Below, piece after piece: positions 51,996-60,922 of a stretch of DNA of 64,000 nucleotides. The DNA is from Rhizobium redzepovicii. Lineage in GTDB: Bacteria; Pseudomonadota; Alphaproteobacteria; Rhizobiales; Rhizobiaceae. The stretch covers positions 1 through 64,000 of the forward strand of contig NZ_JAILYH010000027.1 in NCBI RefSeq assembly GCF_019793435.1. Reading direction: 5' to 3'. Both the position numbers and the translations under genes were made by a program. The notes beneath the pieces are model-generated. The model was not told the DNA's origin. It ran no database searches and worked only from the letters and a program-made list of their open reading frames with translations. Position 1 is the first letter of the stretch. Every line of letters begins with the position of its first letter.

Positions 51996-53099
51996 ATGAC
52001 GCTCAGCAGTTCTTTCAGCGATCTTTTTTCGCCAATACAAATCGGTGCGCTGAGGCTCGCAAACCGCATCGTCATGGCTCCGCTCACACGTAGTCGCATG
52101 GGGACAGATGGCGTGCCTAATGAAATGCACGCCCGCTACTACGCACAGCGCGCGAGCGCGGGCTTGATCATCAGCGAGGCGACCAACATCTCCGCGCAGG
52201 GGCGTGGCTATGCGTTGACGCCGGGCATCTGGACGGAGGAACAGGTAGCAGGCTGGAAAAACGTGACCGATGCGGTGCACGCAGCCGGTGGCCTGATCGT
52301 GTGCCAGCTGTGGCATGTGGGCCGTTTCTCGCATGTGGACCTGCAGCCGGACGGTGCAGCCCCGGTGGCACCCTCCGCGATTCGGGCAGAAGGGCAGACC
52401 TATACCGAAAAGGGGATGTTGGATGTCTCGATGCCGCGTGCATTGGAAACGTCCGAGATTTCCGGCATCATCCAGCAATACCGGCATGCTGCGGAATGCG
52501 CACAACGCGCCGGTTTCGATGGCGTGGAAGTGCATTCCGCCAATAGCTATTTGCTGGACCAGTTCCTGCGCGATTCGACCAACCAGCGTGACGACGAATA
52601 CGGCGGCAATATCGAGAATCGCTGCCGGCTCACGTTGGAAGTCACTGCGGCGGTGGTCGAGGTCTGGGGTCACAACCGCGTCGGCATCCGACTTTCTCCC
52701 GTGACGCCGGACGCTGGCAACACGCCGCTGGACAGCCAAGTCATGCAGACATATGGCCATTTGATCGAGCAGTTGAACCGCTTCCATTTGGCGTATATGC
52801 ACTTTGTCGAGGGTGCCACGGCCACCTCGCGCTCCGTGCCCGACGGCGTGGACCTCGACGCATTGCGCGCACGGTTCAAGGGCCCCTACATCGGCAACAA
52901 CAACTACGACCTCAACCTCGCGGTGAATCGCCGCGCGGAGGGCAAGGTCGATGCCGTCGCCTTCGGCCGTCCATTCATTGCCAATCCCGATTTGGTCCGT
53001 CGCTTGAAAGAGGGTGCTGAACTGGCTGTGGCCCCCCGTGAAACCTATTACGGCAACGGTGCCAAGGGCTACACCGACTGGCCTGTGCTGGCGGGCTGA
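51996..53099 (+). CDS. Old Yellow Enzyme, NemA-type alkene reductase
   Basis: 367 residues. FMN TIM barrel of the classical OYE group (Thr in IVMAPLTRSRMG rather than the Cys of YqjM), LWHVGRFSHVD, the active-site His-Asn pair in EVHSANSYLLDQFLRDSTNQ, and VAFGRPFIANPDLV. It reduces enals, enones, nitro-olefins or nitrate esters with NAD(P)H. Different subgroup from the ene-reductase at 21008. First gene of the plus-strand cassette operon. Confidence 0.9.
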   Translation: MTLSSSFSDLFSPIQIGALRLANRIVMAPLTRSRMGTDGVPNEMHARYYAQRASAGLIISEATNISAQGRGYALTPGIWTEEQVAGWKNVTDAVHAAGGLIVCQLWHVGRFSHVDLQPDGAAPVAPSAIRAEGQTYTEKGMLDVSMPRALETSEISGIIQQYRHAAECAQRAGFDGVEVHSANSYLLDQFLRDSTNQRDDEYGGNIENRCRLTLEVTAAVVEVWGHNRVGIRLSPVTPDAGNTPLDSQVMQTYGHLIEQLNRFHLAYMHFVEGATATSRSVPDGVDLDALRARFKGPYIGNNNYDLNLAVNRRAEGKVDAVAFGRPFIANPDLVRRLKEGAELAVAPRETYYGNGAKGYTDWPVLAG

Positions 53100-53168
53100 G
53101 CAGGTTGATCACCGAAACGGTATCGATGTGGAATCGAAGAGTCATGGCGACTCCTTAGGAGTGATCGA

Positions 53169-53666
53169 GTGAAGACGACTTTCATCAAGACTTTGATTAT
53201 TGCGGCAGTCGCTGTTGGCATGTTCACAACCGCCCAAGCCGCAGACTCGCCAATCCGCCCAACAGCTAACCAAGGAAAAACCATGAGCAAACCAACATAC
53301 GTGCAGGATTACCAAGCCATCTCCGAAGTGCTGAACAAGTACATCGAAGGCTGCAAGCAGGCCAAGAGCAGCATTATGAAGTCCGCTTTCCACCCCCAGG
53401 CAACGATGTACAGCGTTGGCCCGGATGGCAAGCTCACCGGCGGCGCGATTCCGATCCTGTTCGAGGGGGTCGACAAGGATTTCCGCCCGTCTCCCGACGC
53501 GACGGCCGCGATAACCCGCATCGAGATTGTCGGTACGGCGGCTGGCGCCCGCATCGACGCCAATGACATGTCGGGCATCTCGTTCACCGATTTCTTCCAT
53601 CTGCTGAAGGTGGATGGCCAGTGGACGGTGGTCAGCAAGATTTTCCACACGCACGTGGCGCGTTAA
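53169..53666 (+). CDS. SnoaL/NTF2-like (lumazine-binding-type) protein, possibly exported
   Basis: 165 residues from a GTG at 53169, giving a signal peptide (KTTFIKTLIIAAVAVGMFTT, AQA). A second start, ATG 53283 behind AAGGA, would give a 127-residue cytosolic protein beginning MSKPTYVQDYQAI, the length of the homologue at 49772. Shared features are DGKLTGGAIPILFEG, ARIDANDMSGISFTDFFHLL and DGQWTVVSKIFH. Function unknown. It sits between the alkene reductase and the esterase. Confidence 0.78.
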   Translation: MKTTFIKTLIIAAVAVGMFTTAQAADSPIRPTANQGKTMSKPTYVQDYQAISEVLNKYIEGCKQAKSSIMKSAFHPQATMYSVGPDGKLTGGAIPILFEGVDKDFRPSPDATAAITRIEIVGTAAGARIDANDMSGISFTDFFHLLKVDGQWTVVSKIFHTHVAR

Positions 53667-53726
53667 CCAGCCATCTGCACAACTCATCCGAGACCCAAGA
53701 CTGAGTCGGCCTGCCGGTTGACCTAG

Positions 53727-53874
53727 TCCAGTGGGAATGGTGCCCTGGATCGTGGTGCGCGCCACCGTGCCGCGCATCAAACTCGGCTTTGTCCACATCG
53801 AGGACATCGGCACCGCCACACGCGCCCGCGTCGACACCGACGCCTCAGGCTTCTGCTTTACACTCACTCACTGA
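53727..53874 (+). pseudogene. fragment of another SnoaL/NTF2-like gene
   Basis: VHIEDIGTATRARVDTDASG then FCFTLTH and a stop reproduces the middle of the family (compare IEIVGTAAGARIDANDMSG upstream at 53169). Only about 40 residues survive. It indicates a tandem duplication followed by deletion between the SnoaL-like gene and the esterase. Confidence 0.55.
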
Positions 53875-53886
53875 AAAGAAAATATC

Positions 53887-54906
53887 ATGAAAACCCTCAC
53901 CTCCGCGGTCGCCCTGTCCGCTCTGGCCCTGGCGGTTGGTAACGCTTCTGCAGCCGACCGGCCGGGCGTCGAACACAACATAGCAAAATTCTTGCAATCT
54001 CTTGAGGGCGGCAAGACGCTCGACACCATGACGCCTGTCGAGGCCCGCGCCGCGCTGGCGGGTGCCCAGGCTGCCCCCAATGTGGCCTTGCCGGCGGCTG
54101 ACGTCAGCGAGAAGACCATCCGCGTCAATGGCAGCGACCTGAAGCTGACGATCGTTCGTCCAGCCGGCAGCAAACAGAAGACCTTGCCTGCGTTCATGTA
54201 CTTCCACGGCGGCGGCTGGGTGCTGGGCGACTTCCCGACCCACGAACGGCTGGTGCGTGACCTGGTGACAGGCTCGGGTGCGGTGGCGGTCTTCGTCAAC
54301 TACACCCTGTCGCCTGAGGCGGGATACGGCGTCGCCATCGAACAAGGCTATGCCGCCACGAAATGGGTGGCCGAGCATGGCAACGAGATCAAGGTTGACG
54401 GCAAGCGCCTCGCCGTAGCTGGAAACAGCGCAGGCGGCAACATGGCCGCCGTGGTTGCCTTGATGGCGAGCGAAAAGGGCGCGCCTGAACTGCGTTCGCA
54501 AGTGTTGCTGTGTCCGGTGACGGATGCAAACTTCGACACGCCATCGTACAAGGAGTTCGCCAACGGCTACTTCCTGACGAAGGACTTGATGGTGTGGTTC
54601 TGGGACCATTACACGACCGATGTCGAGGCACGCAAGCAGATCTACGCTTCGCCGCTGCAGGCGGCGACCGAGCAGCTCAAGGGCTTGCCGCCGACGCTGA
54701 TCCAGACCGCCGAATTCGACGTCCTGCGCGATGAAGCCGAGGCTTATGCCCGCAAGCTCGACGCTGCGGGTGTGCATGTGAAGTCCGTGCGCTACAACGG
54801 CATGATTCACGATTTTGGGCTGTCGAACGCGTTCAGCCATCTGCCGGCACCCCGCAGCGCGATCGCGCAGGCATCGCAAGAACTGAAGACCAACCTGGGC
54901 GAATAA
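53887..54906 (+). CDS. exported alpha/beta hydrolase, HSL-type esterase
   Basis: 339 residues. Signal peptide MKTLTSAVALSALALAVGNA, then the hormone-sensitive-lipase (family IV) pattern: oxyanion MYFHGGGWVLGD near residue 105, nucleophile Ser in AVAGNSAGGNMAA near residue 180, Asp in ETAEFDVLRDEAEAYA-type region (QTAEFDVLRDEAEAY), and His in YNGMIHDFGL. It hydrolyses acyl esters in the periplasm. Last gene of the LysR-controlled cassette. Its body is typical of beta- or gammaproteobacterial enzymes. Confidence 0.87.
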   Translation: MKTLTSAVALSALALAVGNASAADRPGVEHNIAKFLQSLEGGKTLDTMTPVEARAALAGAQAAPNVALPAADVSEKTIRVNGSDLKLTIVRPAGSKQKTLPAFMYFHGGGWVLGDFPTHERLVRDLVTGSGAVAVFVNYTLSPEAGYGVAIEQGYAATKWVAEHGNEIKVDGKRLAVAGNSAGGNMAAVVALMASEKGAPELRSQVLLCPVTDANFDTPSYKEFANGYFLTKDLMVWFWDHYTTDVEARKQIYASPLQAATEQLKGLPPTLIQTAEFDVLRDEAEAYARKLDAAGVHVKSVRYNGMIHDFGLSNAFSHLPAPRSAIAQASQELKTNLGE

Positions 54907-54965
54907 ATCAAAGGCATGTAACCCGCAGCTCATGGCAAAGGCTCGAGAGTTCATGATAAAAAATA

Positions 54966-54991
54966 CCGACGCGCTGGAGGAAGCGCGTCGG
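54966..54991 (-). terminator. rho-independent terminator of the branched-chain importer operon
   Basis: Ten-base stem CCGACGCGCT / AGCGCGTCGG, six-base loop; on the minus strand it is followed by TATTTTTTAT. It lies ~85 bases past the LivH stop, so it ends that operon and marks the right edge of the foreign cassette. Confidence 0.8.
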
Positions 54992-55076
54992 CGAGAGATG
55001 TATGAGCATAACCAGCCGCGTGCTTTCCGTTCTCCTATGATTGAAAAATACGCGCCAGAAAACACGCCTCCTATCC

Positions 55077-55964
55077 TCACTTTACAGGCATCGCTGCTGC
55101 AGGAAGGAGGCCACGAGGACGGAAAAGCAGGAACCCAATCAGGATCGAAAGGATGAGGGGATCCCGGAAAACCAGGTAATCAGACGGAAGGACGATTTGT
55201 AGCGCGACTTCCATGACTCCAAGGAAAAACCCTCCTGCTACCGCGCCCGTCAAACTGCCCATACCGCCGACGATCGTTGCGACGAATGCCTTTACCAGCG
55301 GCGTGAAGCCCATATCCGGGGTTACCGACCCGCGCATTGAAACCCACAGCAGGGCGGCGACGCCAGCGAGCAAGCCGGACAGCGCGAAGGCTATGGCGTA
55401 GACCGTGTTCACCTTGATGCCCATCAATCTCGCTACGTCGAAGTCCTGGGCCGATGCAACAAGCGATAGACCGAACCGCGTGCGGTTCAGGAAAAGGTTG
55501 AGGGCGATGGCCAGAAGCGCAACGGTGAAGATTGAGATCAACTGCGCAGCGCCGATGTAAACGCCGCCCACATTGAAAGCGCCCGTCAGGAAGCCGGGCA
55601 TGTTAAGGGGCTTGGGCAGCGCGCCAAACGCGACCTGGAAAATCACCTGGAGAGCTCCGGATATAGCGAAGCTCGTGACCAGAAGCGTCATGGGGTTAGC
55701 CCCGCGCAACGGCCGAAACGCGATACGTTCCATTGCGACCGCGGCGACCATGCAAGCGATCAGCGAGAGGATTACCGCCAACGGAAACGGTATGCCCGCA
55801 CCCAGCGAATAGAACAACGCATAGCCGAAGAGCGTGAGAAGCTCCCCGTGGGCGAAGTTGATGAAGCCAAAGATACTGAATACGATTGCCAGTCCAAGGG
55901 CGATCAGCGCGTAGACACCGCCGAGGCTTAGGGCGTTGATGAGATATTGAATGAAGATTTCCAT
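55077..55964 (-). CDS. branched-chain-type ABC permease, LivH-like
   Basis: 295 residues, about eight membrane spans. LivH family: LINALSLGGVYALIALGLAI, VFSIFGFINFAHGELLTLFG, the EAA-like loop DFDVARLMGIKVNTVYAIAF, then GFTPLVKAFVATIVGGMGSL. Last of a four-gene minus operon. Members import branched-chain amino acids, amides, urea or aromatic acids. In this setting an organic acid or amide of the pathway is more likely than an amino acid. Confidence 0.9.
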   Translation of the reverse strand: MEIFIQYLINALSLGGVYALIALGLAIVFSIFGFINFAHGELLTLFGYALFYSLGAGIPFPLAVILSLIACMVAAVAMERIAFRPLRGANPMTLLVTSFAISGALQVIFQVAFGALPKPLNMPGFLTGAFNVGGVYIGAAQLISIFTVALLAIALNLFLNRTRFGLSLVASAQDFDVARLMGIKVNTVYAIAFALSGLLAGVAALLWVSMRGSVTPDMGFTPLVKAFVATIVGGMGSLTGAVAGGFFLGVMEVALQIVLPSDYLVFRDPLILSILIGFLLFRPRGLLPAAAMPVK

Positions 55965-55972
55965 GGTCGCAC

Positions 55973-56695
55973 CTATGCCGCTTCGATCGGGTCGGCGACC
56001 CCGAGGTATGAGTGCCGGACGAGATCGCTTTTAAGGATGTCATCCGAATCCCCACTCGCCACGATACGTCCGCTCTCGAGCACGTATGCCCGGTCGGAGA
56101 TCGAGAGGGATTGGAAGACGTTCTGCTCCACGAGCAAGATCGTGAATCCCTCGTCCCGCAATTCGCAGATAAGATCGAAGTTTTCGGCCACGATCTTCGG
56201 CGCGATTCCAAGAGAAGGTTCATCGAGAAGAAGGACCTTGGGAGAAGACATCAACGCTCTCGCGATGGCGAGCATCTGCTGCTCTCCACCCGAAAGGGTT
56301 CCCGCAAGTTGGTTGCGACGCTCATGAAGGATCGGGAACCGGGCGTACATCCGGTTCAGGACCTCTGGGTTGCGCCAGTCCTTGAGGACCATGCCGCCTA
56401 AAAGGAGGTTTTTCTCAACGCTCAATCTCGGAAAAACGCGCCTCCCTTCCGGAGAAAGGGTCATGCCCCGCCGAACAATCTGGGCAGCTCCCACTCCCGA
56501 TATGTCTTCACCGGCCAAGGTGATCGTACCCGATTGCGGTACGATCAGCTTCATCAGTGCGGCAAGAGTGGATGTTTTGCCGGCACCGTTGGGACCCAGG
56601 AGAGATACGATCTCGCCCTGGCCCACTTCGAAGCTGATCCCCTTGACGGCTTCGATCGGTCCATATCGAACGACCAGATTTTCAACGCGGAGCAT
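55973..56695 (-). CDS. branched-chain-type ABC ATPase, LivF-like
   Basis: 240 residues, single ABC domain: Walker A LLGPNGAGKTSTLAAL, signature GTLSGGEQQMLAIARAL, Walker B VLLLDEPSLGIAP, and the LivF-type C-terminus. Eight bases ahead of the LivH gene and nine after the binding protein. Works with the ATPase half of the fused LivM-LivG protein as a heterodimer. Confidence 0.9.
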   Translation of the reverse strand: MLRVENLVVRYGPIEAVKGISFEVGQGEIVSLLGPNGAGKTSTLAALMKLIVPQSGTITLAGEDISGVGAAQIVRRGMTLSPEGRRVFPRLSVEKNLLLGGMVLKDWRNPEVLNRMYARFPILHERRNQLAGTLSGGEQQMLAIARALMSSPKVLLLDEPSLGIAPKIVAENFDLICELRDEGFTILLVEQNVFQSLSISDRAYVLESGRIVASGDSDDILKSDLVRHSYLGVADPIEAA

Positions 56696-56704
56696 GACGT
56701 AACC

Positions 56705-57922
56705 TTACATAATCGGAGCAGGGATATCGGCAGCGTCGATCGTGGCGGCCTTCATGAAGACGCCCTTGCCGCTTTTGATCTCGAGGAACGAGATCGGCAC
56801 CATGGGACGGCGCTCGAAGCCCGTGTAGGAGACCTTGCCGTTGGGAACGTCGAAGTCCTTGATCTTGTCCAGGGCGGCGCGGATCGATGCGGAATCCGTC
56901 GCGTCGGCGTTCTTGATCGCTTCGATAAGGACCAGTCCGGCGTCATAGCCCACGATCCAGGCCGAGTTATCCACCTGGTCAGGATGCGACTTGCCGAAGA
57001 CGCTGGCGATTTCCTGGTATTTGCTGCCTTCGACCGGCATGCGGTTGGAGAGGACGATCGTATTCTCGACCAGATCGCCGAGAGCGTAGAACGACGGGGA
57101 GTCGATGCCGTCGGCACCCACGATGCGTGACTTGATCCCGGCCGCTCTCGCCTGGCGCAGGAAAGCCGGCAGGTCCGGTTCGAACGCTGCGGTCATGATT
57201 GCGTCGGGCTCCGCGGGGAGCGCCTTGATCTCGGCGATGATACCCCCGAAATCGGCTTGTTCGAAAGTGAAGTTTCCTTTGCCGACGACCTTGCCGCCGT
57301 ACTGTTCGAACGTTTTGGCGAAGTATTCCGGGACGTATTCCGTGTATGTGTTATCCGACGACTTGAGAAGATAGGCGGTCTTGATGCCGAGGTCCTTTGC
57401 TGCGAAGACGCCCGTGGAGCCGCCACTGACGTTGTCACTGAAGTTGGCCAGATACATCCAGTCGCCGACTTTCGCGGGGACGTCGACCTGGGTGGATGTT
57501 CCAGCGAACATCAACACGCCTTTCTTCTGGCCGGACCGGCCCGCCGCGACGGAACTGGTTGCGTCACAGCTCGTGAAGAGCACGTCGACACCCTTTTCAA
57601 GCAGACCGTCGACCGACTTGATCGCCTCCACGGAGCTCGACGCGGTATCCGTTCCTTCGGTGACTTCGATCTTGTACTTGCCGCCAGCGCCGCCCTTGGC
57701 GTTCGCCTCGTCGAAGGCCATGCGAAGGCCGAGGGCATAACCGACGTCGTAAGCGGCAGCCCAGCCCGTGTGTGCCAACGAGAAGCCGACGCGCACTGTC
57801 TTGTCCGCGGCGAACGCAGGCGAAACGCCGGCAATGCCGACTGCGGCGACACCGCCGAGCATTGTGGCGAGGACGGTTCTGCGGCTGACGTGCGAAGCAA
57901 TCCTGTGATCTGACCCAGTCAT
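56705..57922 (-). CDS. branched-chain-type ABC substrate-binding protein with Tat-like signal
   Basis: 405 residues. N-terminus SHVSRRTVLATMLGGVAAVG carries a twin-arginine export motif, followed by a Leu/Ile/Val-type type I binding fold: RVGFSLAHTGWAAAYDVGYA, DVLFTSCDATSSVAAGRSG, NFSDNVSGGSTGVFAAKDLG, YTGFERRPMVPISFLEIKSG. Export in folded form suits a protein with an early-bound ligand. The substrate is not deducible; amide/urea/aromatic-acid transporters share this fold. Confidence 0.88.
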   Translation of the reverse strand: MTGSDHRIASHVSRRTVLATMLGGVAAVGIAGVSPAFAADKTVRVGFSLAHTGWAAAYDVGYALGLRMAFDEANAKGGAGGKYKIEVTEGTDTASSSVEAIKSVDGLLEKGVDVLFTSCDATSSVAAGRSGQKKGVLMFAGTSTQVDVPAKVGDWMYLANFSDNVSGGSTGVFAAKDLGIKTAYLLKSSDNTYTEYVPEYFAKTFEQYGGKVVGKGNFTFEQADFGGIIAEIKALPAEPDAIMTAAFEPDLPAFLRQARAAGIKSRIVGADGIDSPSFYALGDLVENTIVLSNRMPVEGSKYQEIASVFGKSHPDQVDNSAWIVGYDAGLVLIEAIKNADATDSASIRAALDKIKDFDVPNGKVSYTGFERRPMVPISFLEIKSGKGVFMKAATIDAADIPAPIM

Positions 57923-57973
57923 TTGAAACCCCTTTTTGGTTGTTCGTGATCCATTCGGCCTGCGGGAACTCCC

Positions 57974-59875
57974 TCAGGGCCTTTTCTTTCTCCTGGCGGC
58001 GCGTACCTCCTGGCTGCCAAGATATGCTTCGATCACATTCGGGTCGTTCTGGACCTTCTCGGCCGAACCCGAAGCGATCATCTCGCCCTTGTTGAGGACG
58101 TAGACCTCGTCGCAGAGGCGCATGATCAGATGCAAATCATGCTCCACGATAAGGATGCCGAGCGCGAATTTCTCGCGGATGGACAGAATTGCCTCGATCA
58201 GGCCGGCGGTCTCTTTCGGGTTCATTCCGGCCGCGGGCTCGTCGAGGAGAAGGAAACGCGGCTCCAGAGCCAGCGCGCGCGTGATCTCCAGTCTGCGTTG
58301 TGCACCGTAGGGCAGGGCGGAGGATTTCGTGTCGGCGAGCTTTGCCAGATCGAAGTGCTCGAGGAGGGACAAGGCGTAGCTTTCCACCCCCGTCGCTAGG
58401 TGGCCGCGCGCGAGCGCGGCCGATACCACGTTTTCCAGAACGGTCATTTCGCTGAAGAGGCGGATGTTCTGAAAGGTTCTGCCGAGGCCAGCACGGGCGA
58501 TCCGGCTCGAGGGCCATCCGACTATTTCCTGCCCGTCCAGAATGACCTGTCCGCGGGTCGGCTGGTGGACACCGGTCAGATTGTTGATGAGCGTCGTCTT
58601 GCCCGCGCCATTCGGCCCGATGAGGCCAACGATCTTCCCCGTTTCGACCTTGATCGACACATCGTTCAGTGCGCGGACACCGCCGAAATCGATTCCGATG
58701 GCATTCGTTTCGAGCGTGGCAGCGGGTCTTTCCGAACGGCTTTCCACCGCAGGAAGGGACGCAACGTCGACGGTCGACTCGGACAGCCTGGGACGTTTGA
58801 ACATGGAGAGGGACAGCTCTCGACTCCCCATGATTCCGGCCGGGGCTTTATACATCACAACGAGGATCATCAAGCTGAGCAGGATTTGGGTAAGGCCCCA
58901 AATCGGCGGAAAGCTGATACCGGCAATGCCGCCGCCGCTTTCGATGGGTTTAACGATCTCGACCAGGGCGGTGATGAGAAGGGTGCCGATAACCGCGCCG
59001 GATATTGACCGCTTGCCGCCGACGACCAGCATTGCGATAAGCTCGAATGTAAGCGTGAGGTAAAAGTCATGGGGCTGGAACGCGCCGATTACATGGGCGA
59101 ACAGCGCGCCGCAGAGACCCAGCACCACGGCACTGAGTGCCCACGCTTCCAACAGTCTGCGATTCGGATTGATGGCGCTCGACGTCGCCGCCACCTCGTT
59201 GTCTTGAAAGGCGCGGAGCTGCAAACCCAACCGGGAAACCTTGTAGGCGAAGGCAACAGCGATCGTGGCAAACACGAAAATGTAAGCCGTAGGCAGATTG
59301 ACGAGTTCGGGCACTCCATAGATGCCCTTCGTCCCGTTGGTGATGTTCGTTGCACCCTTGAGCACGAAATTGACGATCACCAGCAGCCCGAATGTCGAAA
59401 CGATCGCCGATGTCTCCCGCAGTCGCGAGAGTGGCAACCCCGTCACAACACCGAAAACCAAGGAAATAACGGCTACGGTCAGAAGAGATTCACCTAGCCC
59501 CATATTTGAGTTGGCGAGGAACGCGGGAAGGTGCCGTAGTGAATCAGCCTTGATTTCCGGCGGTGTGGTGAGAAGGGCCGTTGTATATGCGCCGACCGCG
59601 AAGAAACCGACGTGGCCGACCGTCAGAATGCCCGAGTTTCCTGTGTAGATGTTCAACCCGACAACAGCCGCGACATTGATCAGCACGAGGATTACGAGGC
59701 GCTCGACCGACGGACCGATCAGGGCGAATGGCAGGGATACCAGAAGCAGGACGACGCACAGAAGAAGCGCAGATCCGGCGGCTTTGCGGAACCTGCGTTC
59801 ACCCCACAAGCTAGCCTTAGGGGCGTCAAGGTTCGTTGACACGGCGGGGAGCCCGCCTGCCTTCACTTGTTGCAT
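57974..59875 (-). CDS. fused LivM permease-LivG ATPase of branched-chain-type importer
   Basis: 633 residues in one frame. Residues ~30-345 are a LivM-type permease (NIYTGNSGILTVGHVGFFAV, LRAFQDNEVAATSSAINPNR). A ~40-residue linker (near 350-388) joins a LivG-type ABC domain: Walker A GLIGPNGAGKTTLINN at ~418, signature-region LPYGAQRRLEITRALALEPR, Walker B FLLLDEPAAGMNPKE. Separate genes are the rule, though fusions occur. First gene of the operon; a TetR-type operator (59916) and a GntR-type site (59981) lie just upstream. Confidence 0.9.
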   Translation of the reverse strand: MQQVKAGGLPAVSTNLDAPKASLWGERRFRKAAGSALLLCVVLLLVSLPFALIGPSVERLVILVLINVAAVVGLNIYTGNSGILTVGHVGFFAVGAYTTALLTTPPEIKADSLRHLPAFLANSNMGLGESLLTVAVISLVFGVVTGLPLSRLRETSAIVSTFGLLVIVNFVLKGATNITNGTKGIYGVPELVNLPTAYIFVFATIAVAFAYKVSRLGLQLRAFQDNEVAATSSAINPNRRLLEAWALSAVVLGLCGALFAHVIGAFQPHDFYLTLTFELIAMLVVGGKRSISGAVIGTLLITALVEIVKPIESGGGIAGISFPPIWGLTQILLSLMILVVMYKAPAGIMGSRELSLSMFKRPRLSESTVDVASLPAVESRSERPAATLETNAIGIDFGGVRALNDVSIKVETGKIVGLIGPNGAGKTTLINNLTGVHQPTRGQVILDGQEIVGWPSSRIARAGLGRTFQNIRLFSEMTVLENVVSAALARGHLATGVESYALSLLEHFDLAKLADTKSSALPYGAQRRLEITRALALEPRFLLLDEPAAGMNPKETAGLIEAILSIREKFALGILIVEHDLHLIMRLCDEVYVLNKGEMIASGSAEKVQNDPNVIEAYLGSQEVRAARRKKRP

Positions 59876-59915
59876 GCTAAATTCCCCTCTACCTTTTTCG
59901 GCGAGTTCTATTTTT

Positions 59916-59933
59916 CTGTAGTGGTTGCTATAG
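59916..59933. promoter_or_regulatory. TetR-type operator copy 4
   Basis: CTGTAG-TGGTTG-CTATAG, one mismatch from CTGTAG-N6-CTACAG, 41 bases upstream of the fused LivM-LivG start. Confidence 0.6.
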
Positions 59934-59980
59934 ACGTTAATAGCGAGTGATACAGACCGTCAACCATTTTTTGATGGCTA

Positions 59981-60007
59981 TTGCATTTTTAACAGACAAT
60001 CTGACAA
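59981..60007 (-). promoter_or_regulatory. GntR-type operator site 9
   Basis: The arm AATCTGACAA after AACAGAC matches nine of ten positions; the opposite arm is weak. It lies ~106 bases upstream of the branched-chain importer, so this operon may answer to both regulators. Confidence 0.55.
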
Positions 60008-60151
60008 TGATGCAATCTCGACGATCAGAATCCACGATCGTAAAGGAAACACGCGCGATGCGGGCATTTCGCACGACCGCTCCTCCTGGGCCCGACGCAA
60101 GGGAACATCGAGCACAGGCCGGGTAAAAAATGTTGAGGGGGTTCTAGCTGT

Positions 60152-60787
60152 TTAAGCGCTGTGTCGCTTTGGAGGGACGGGTGCCGGCGGAATTAGGGTC
60201 ATAGCGACTGCGGCCACGCGCTCCAGCTCTTCATGAGATACACCGTCCCGGGCTTGGATCGACATACCGTGGAACATCGTGTTGAGGGTCGACGCCAGTG
60301 TGTCGACATCGGTCCCCTCGGAAAACTCGCCATCGGCGACGCCCCTTTTGAGGCGAACGAGGAAGCATTCCTTCCCTTCTTCGCGCAATGCTTTGAGCGC
60401 ATCGTTGACGTCTTGCGAATCCTTGGAAACGTTGGCGGCTCCGAGGACGACCATACAGCCGCAAGGGGCGTCTTGGGACGTTAGAATGACGGCGGCGTCC
60501 CGAAAGAAGCCCGCCATTGCCTTTCGGACATCCGGTTCATCTTCCAGCCGTTCCCACGCGTCGTTCCAGTAGACGTTTTCATAGTGATTGACAGCTTCCA
60601 TGAAAAGCTGGGCCTTGTTGCCAAAGGCTGCGTAAACGCTTGGTGGGTTGATTTCCATTGCCTCGCACAGTTCGGCAATCGATGCAGGCTCGTAGCCACG
60701 CTTCCAGAACACCCCGAGTGCCTTCTTCAGGACCGCCTCGCGGTCAAACGTCCTTGGCTTCCCTTTGCTCTGATGCTGGGGGATCAT
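60152..60787 (-). CDS. TetR/AcrR-family regulator (NemR-like)
   Basis: 211 residues. Helix-turn-helix ALGVFWKRGYEPASIAELCE, AMEINPPSVYAAFGNKAQLF, and a C-terminal ligand domain with APCGCMVVLGAANVSKD containing an adjacent Cys pair (CGC) that could sense electrophiles. Related regulators often repress ene-reductase genes. Its promoter region carries CTGTAR-N6-YTACAG copy 5, the typical autoregulatory site, so I take it as the reader of that motif at all five positions, including in front of the ene-reductase at 21008. Confidence 0.88.
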   Translation of the reverse strand: MIPQHQSKGKPRTFDREAVLKKALGVFWKRGYEPASIAELCEAMEINPPSVYAAFGNKAQLFMEAVNHYENVYWNDAWERLEDEPDVRKAMAGFFRDAAVILTSQDAPCGCMVVLGAANVSKDSQDVNDALKALREEGKECFLVRLKRGVADGEFSEGTDVDTLASTLNTMFHGMSIQARDGVSHEELERVAAVAMTLIPPAPVPPKRHSA

Positions 60788-60922
60788 CGAATTCTCCGAA
60801 TGCTCTCACGAACCGTGCTTTTAATAACGTACATAATCCATCTGTATCGATCTTTAAAGAGTTCCCGTTTGGTTGGATTTTATCGCTCGTGTGACCTTGC
60901 CCGCACCGAACATTTCCAATAA

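Noticed and set aside
53845..55080. Long minus-strand open frame opposite the esterase
   Set aside because: Shadow of the esterase gene; the composition is low-complexity Arg/His/Gln and it runs across the terminator.
54932..55156. Plus-strand open frame between the esterase and LivH
   Set aside because: Contains the minus-strand terminator and the end of LivH in antisense; no family resemblance.
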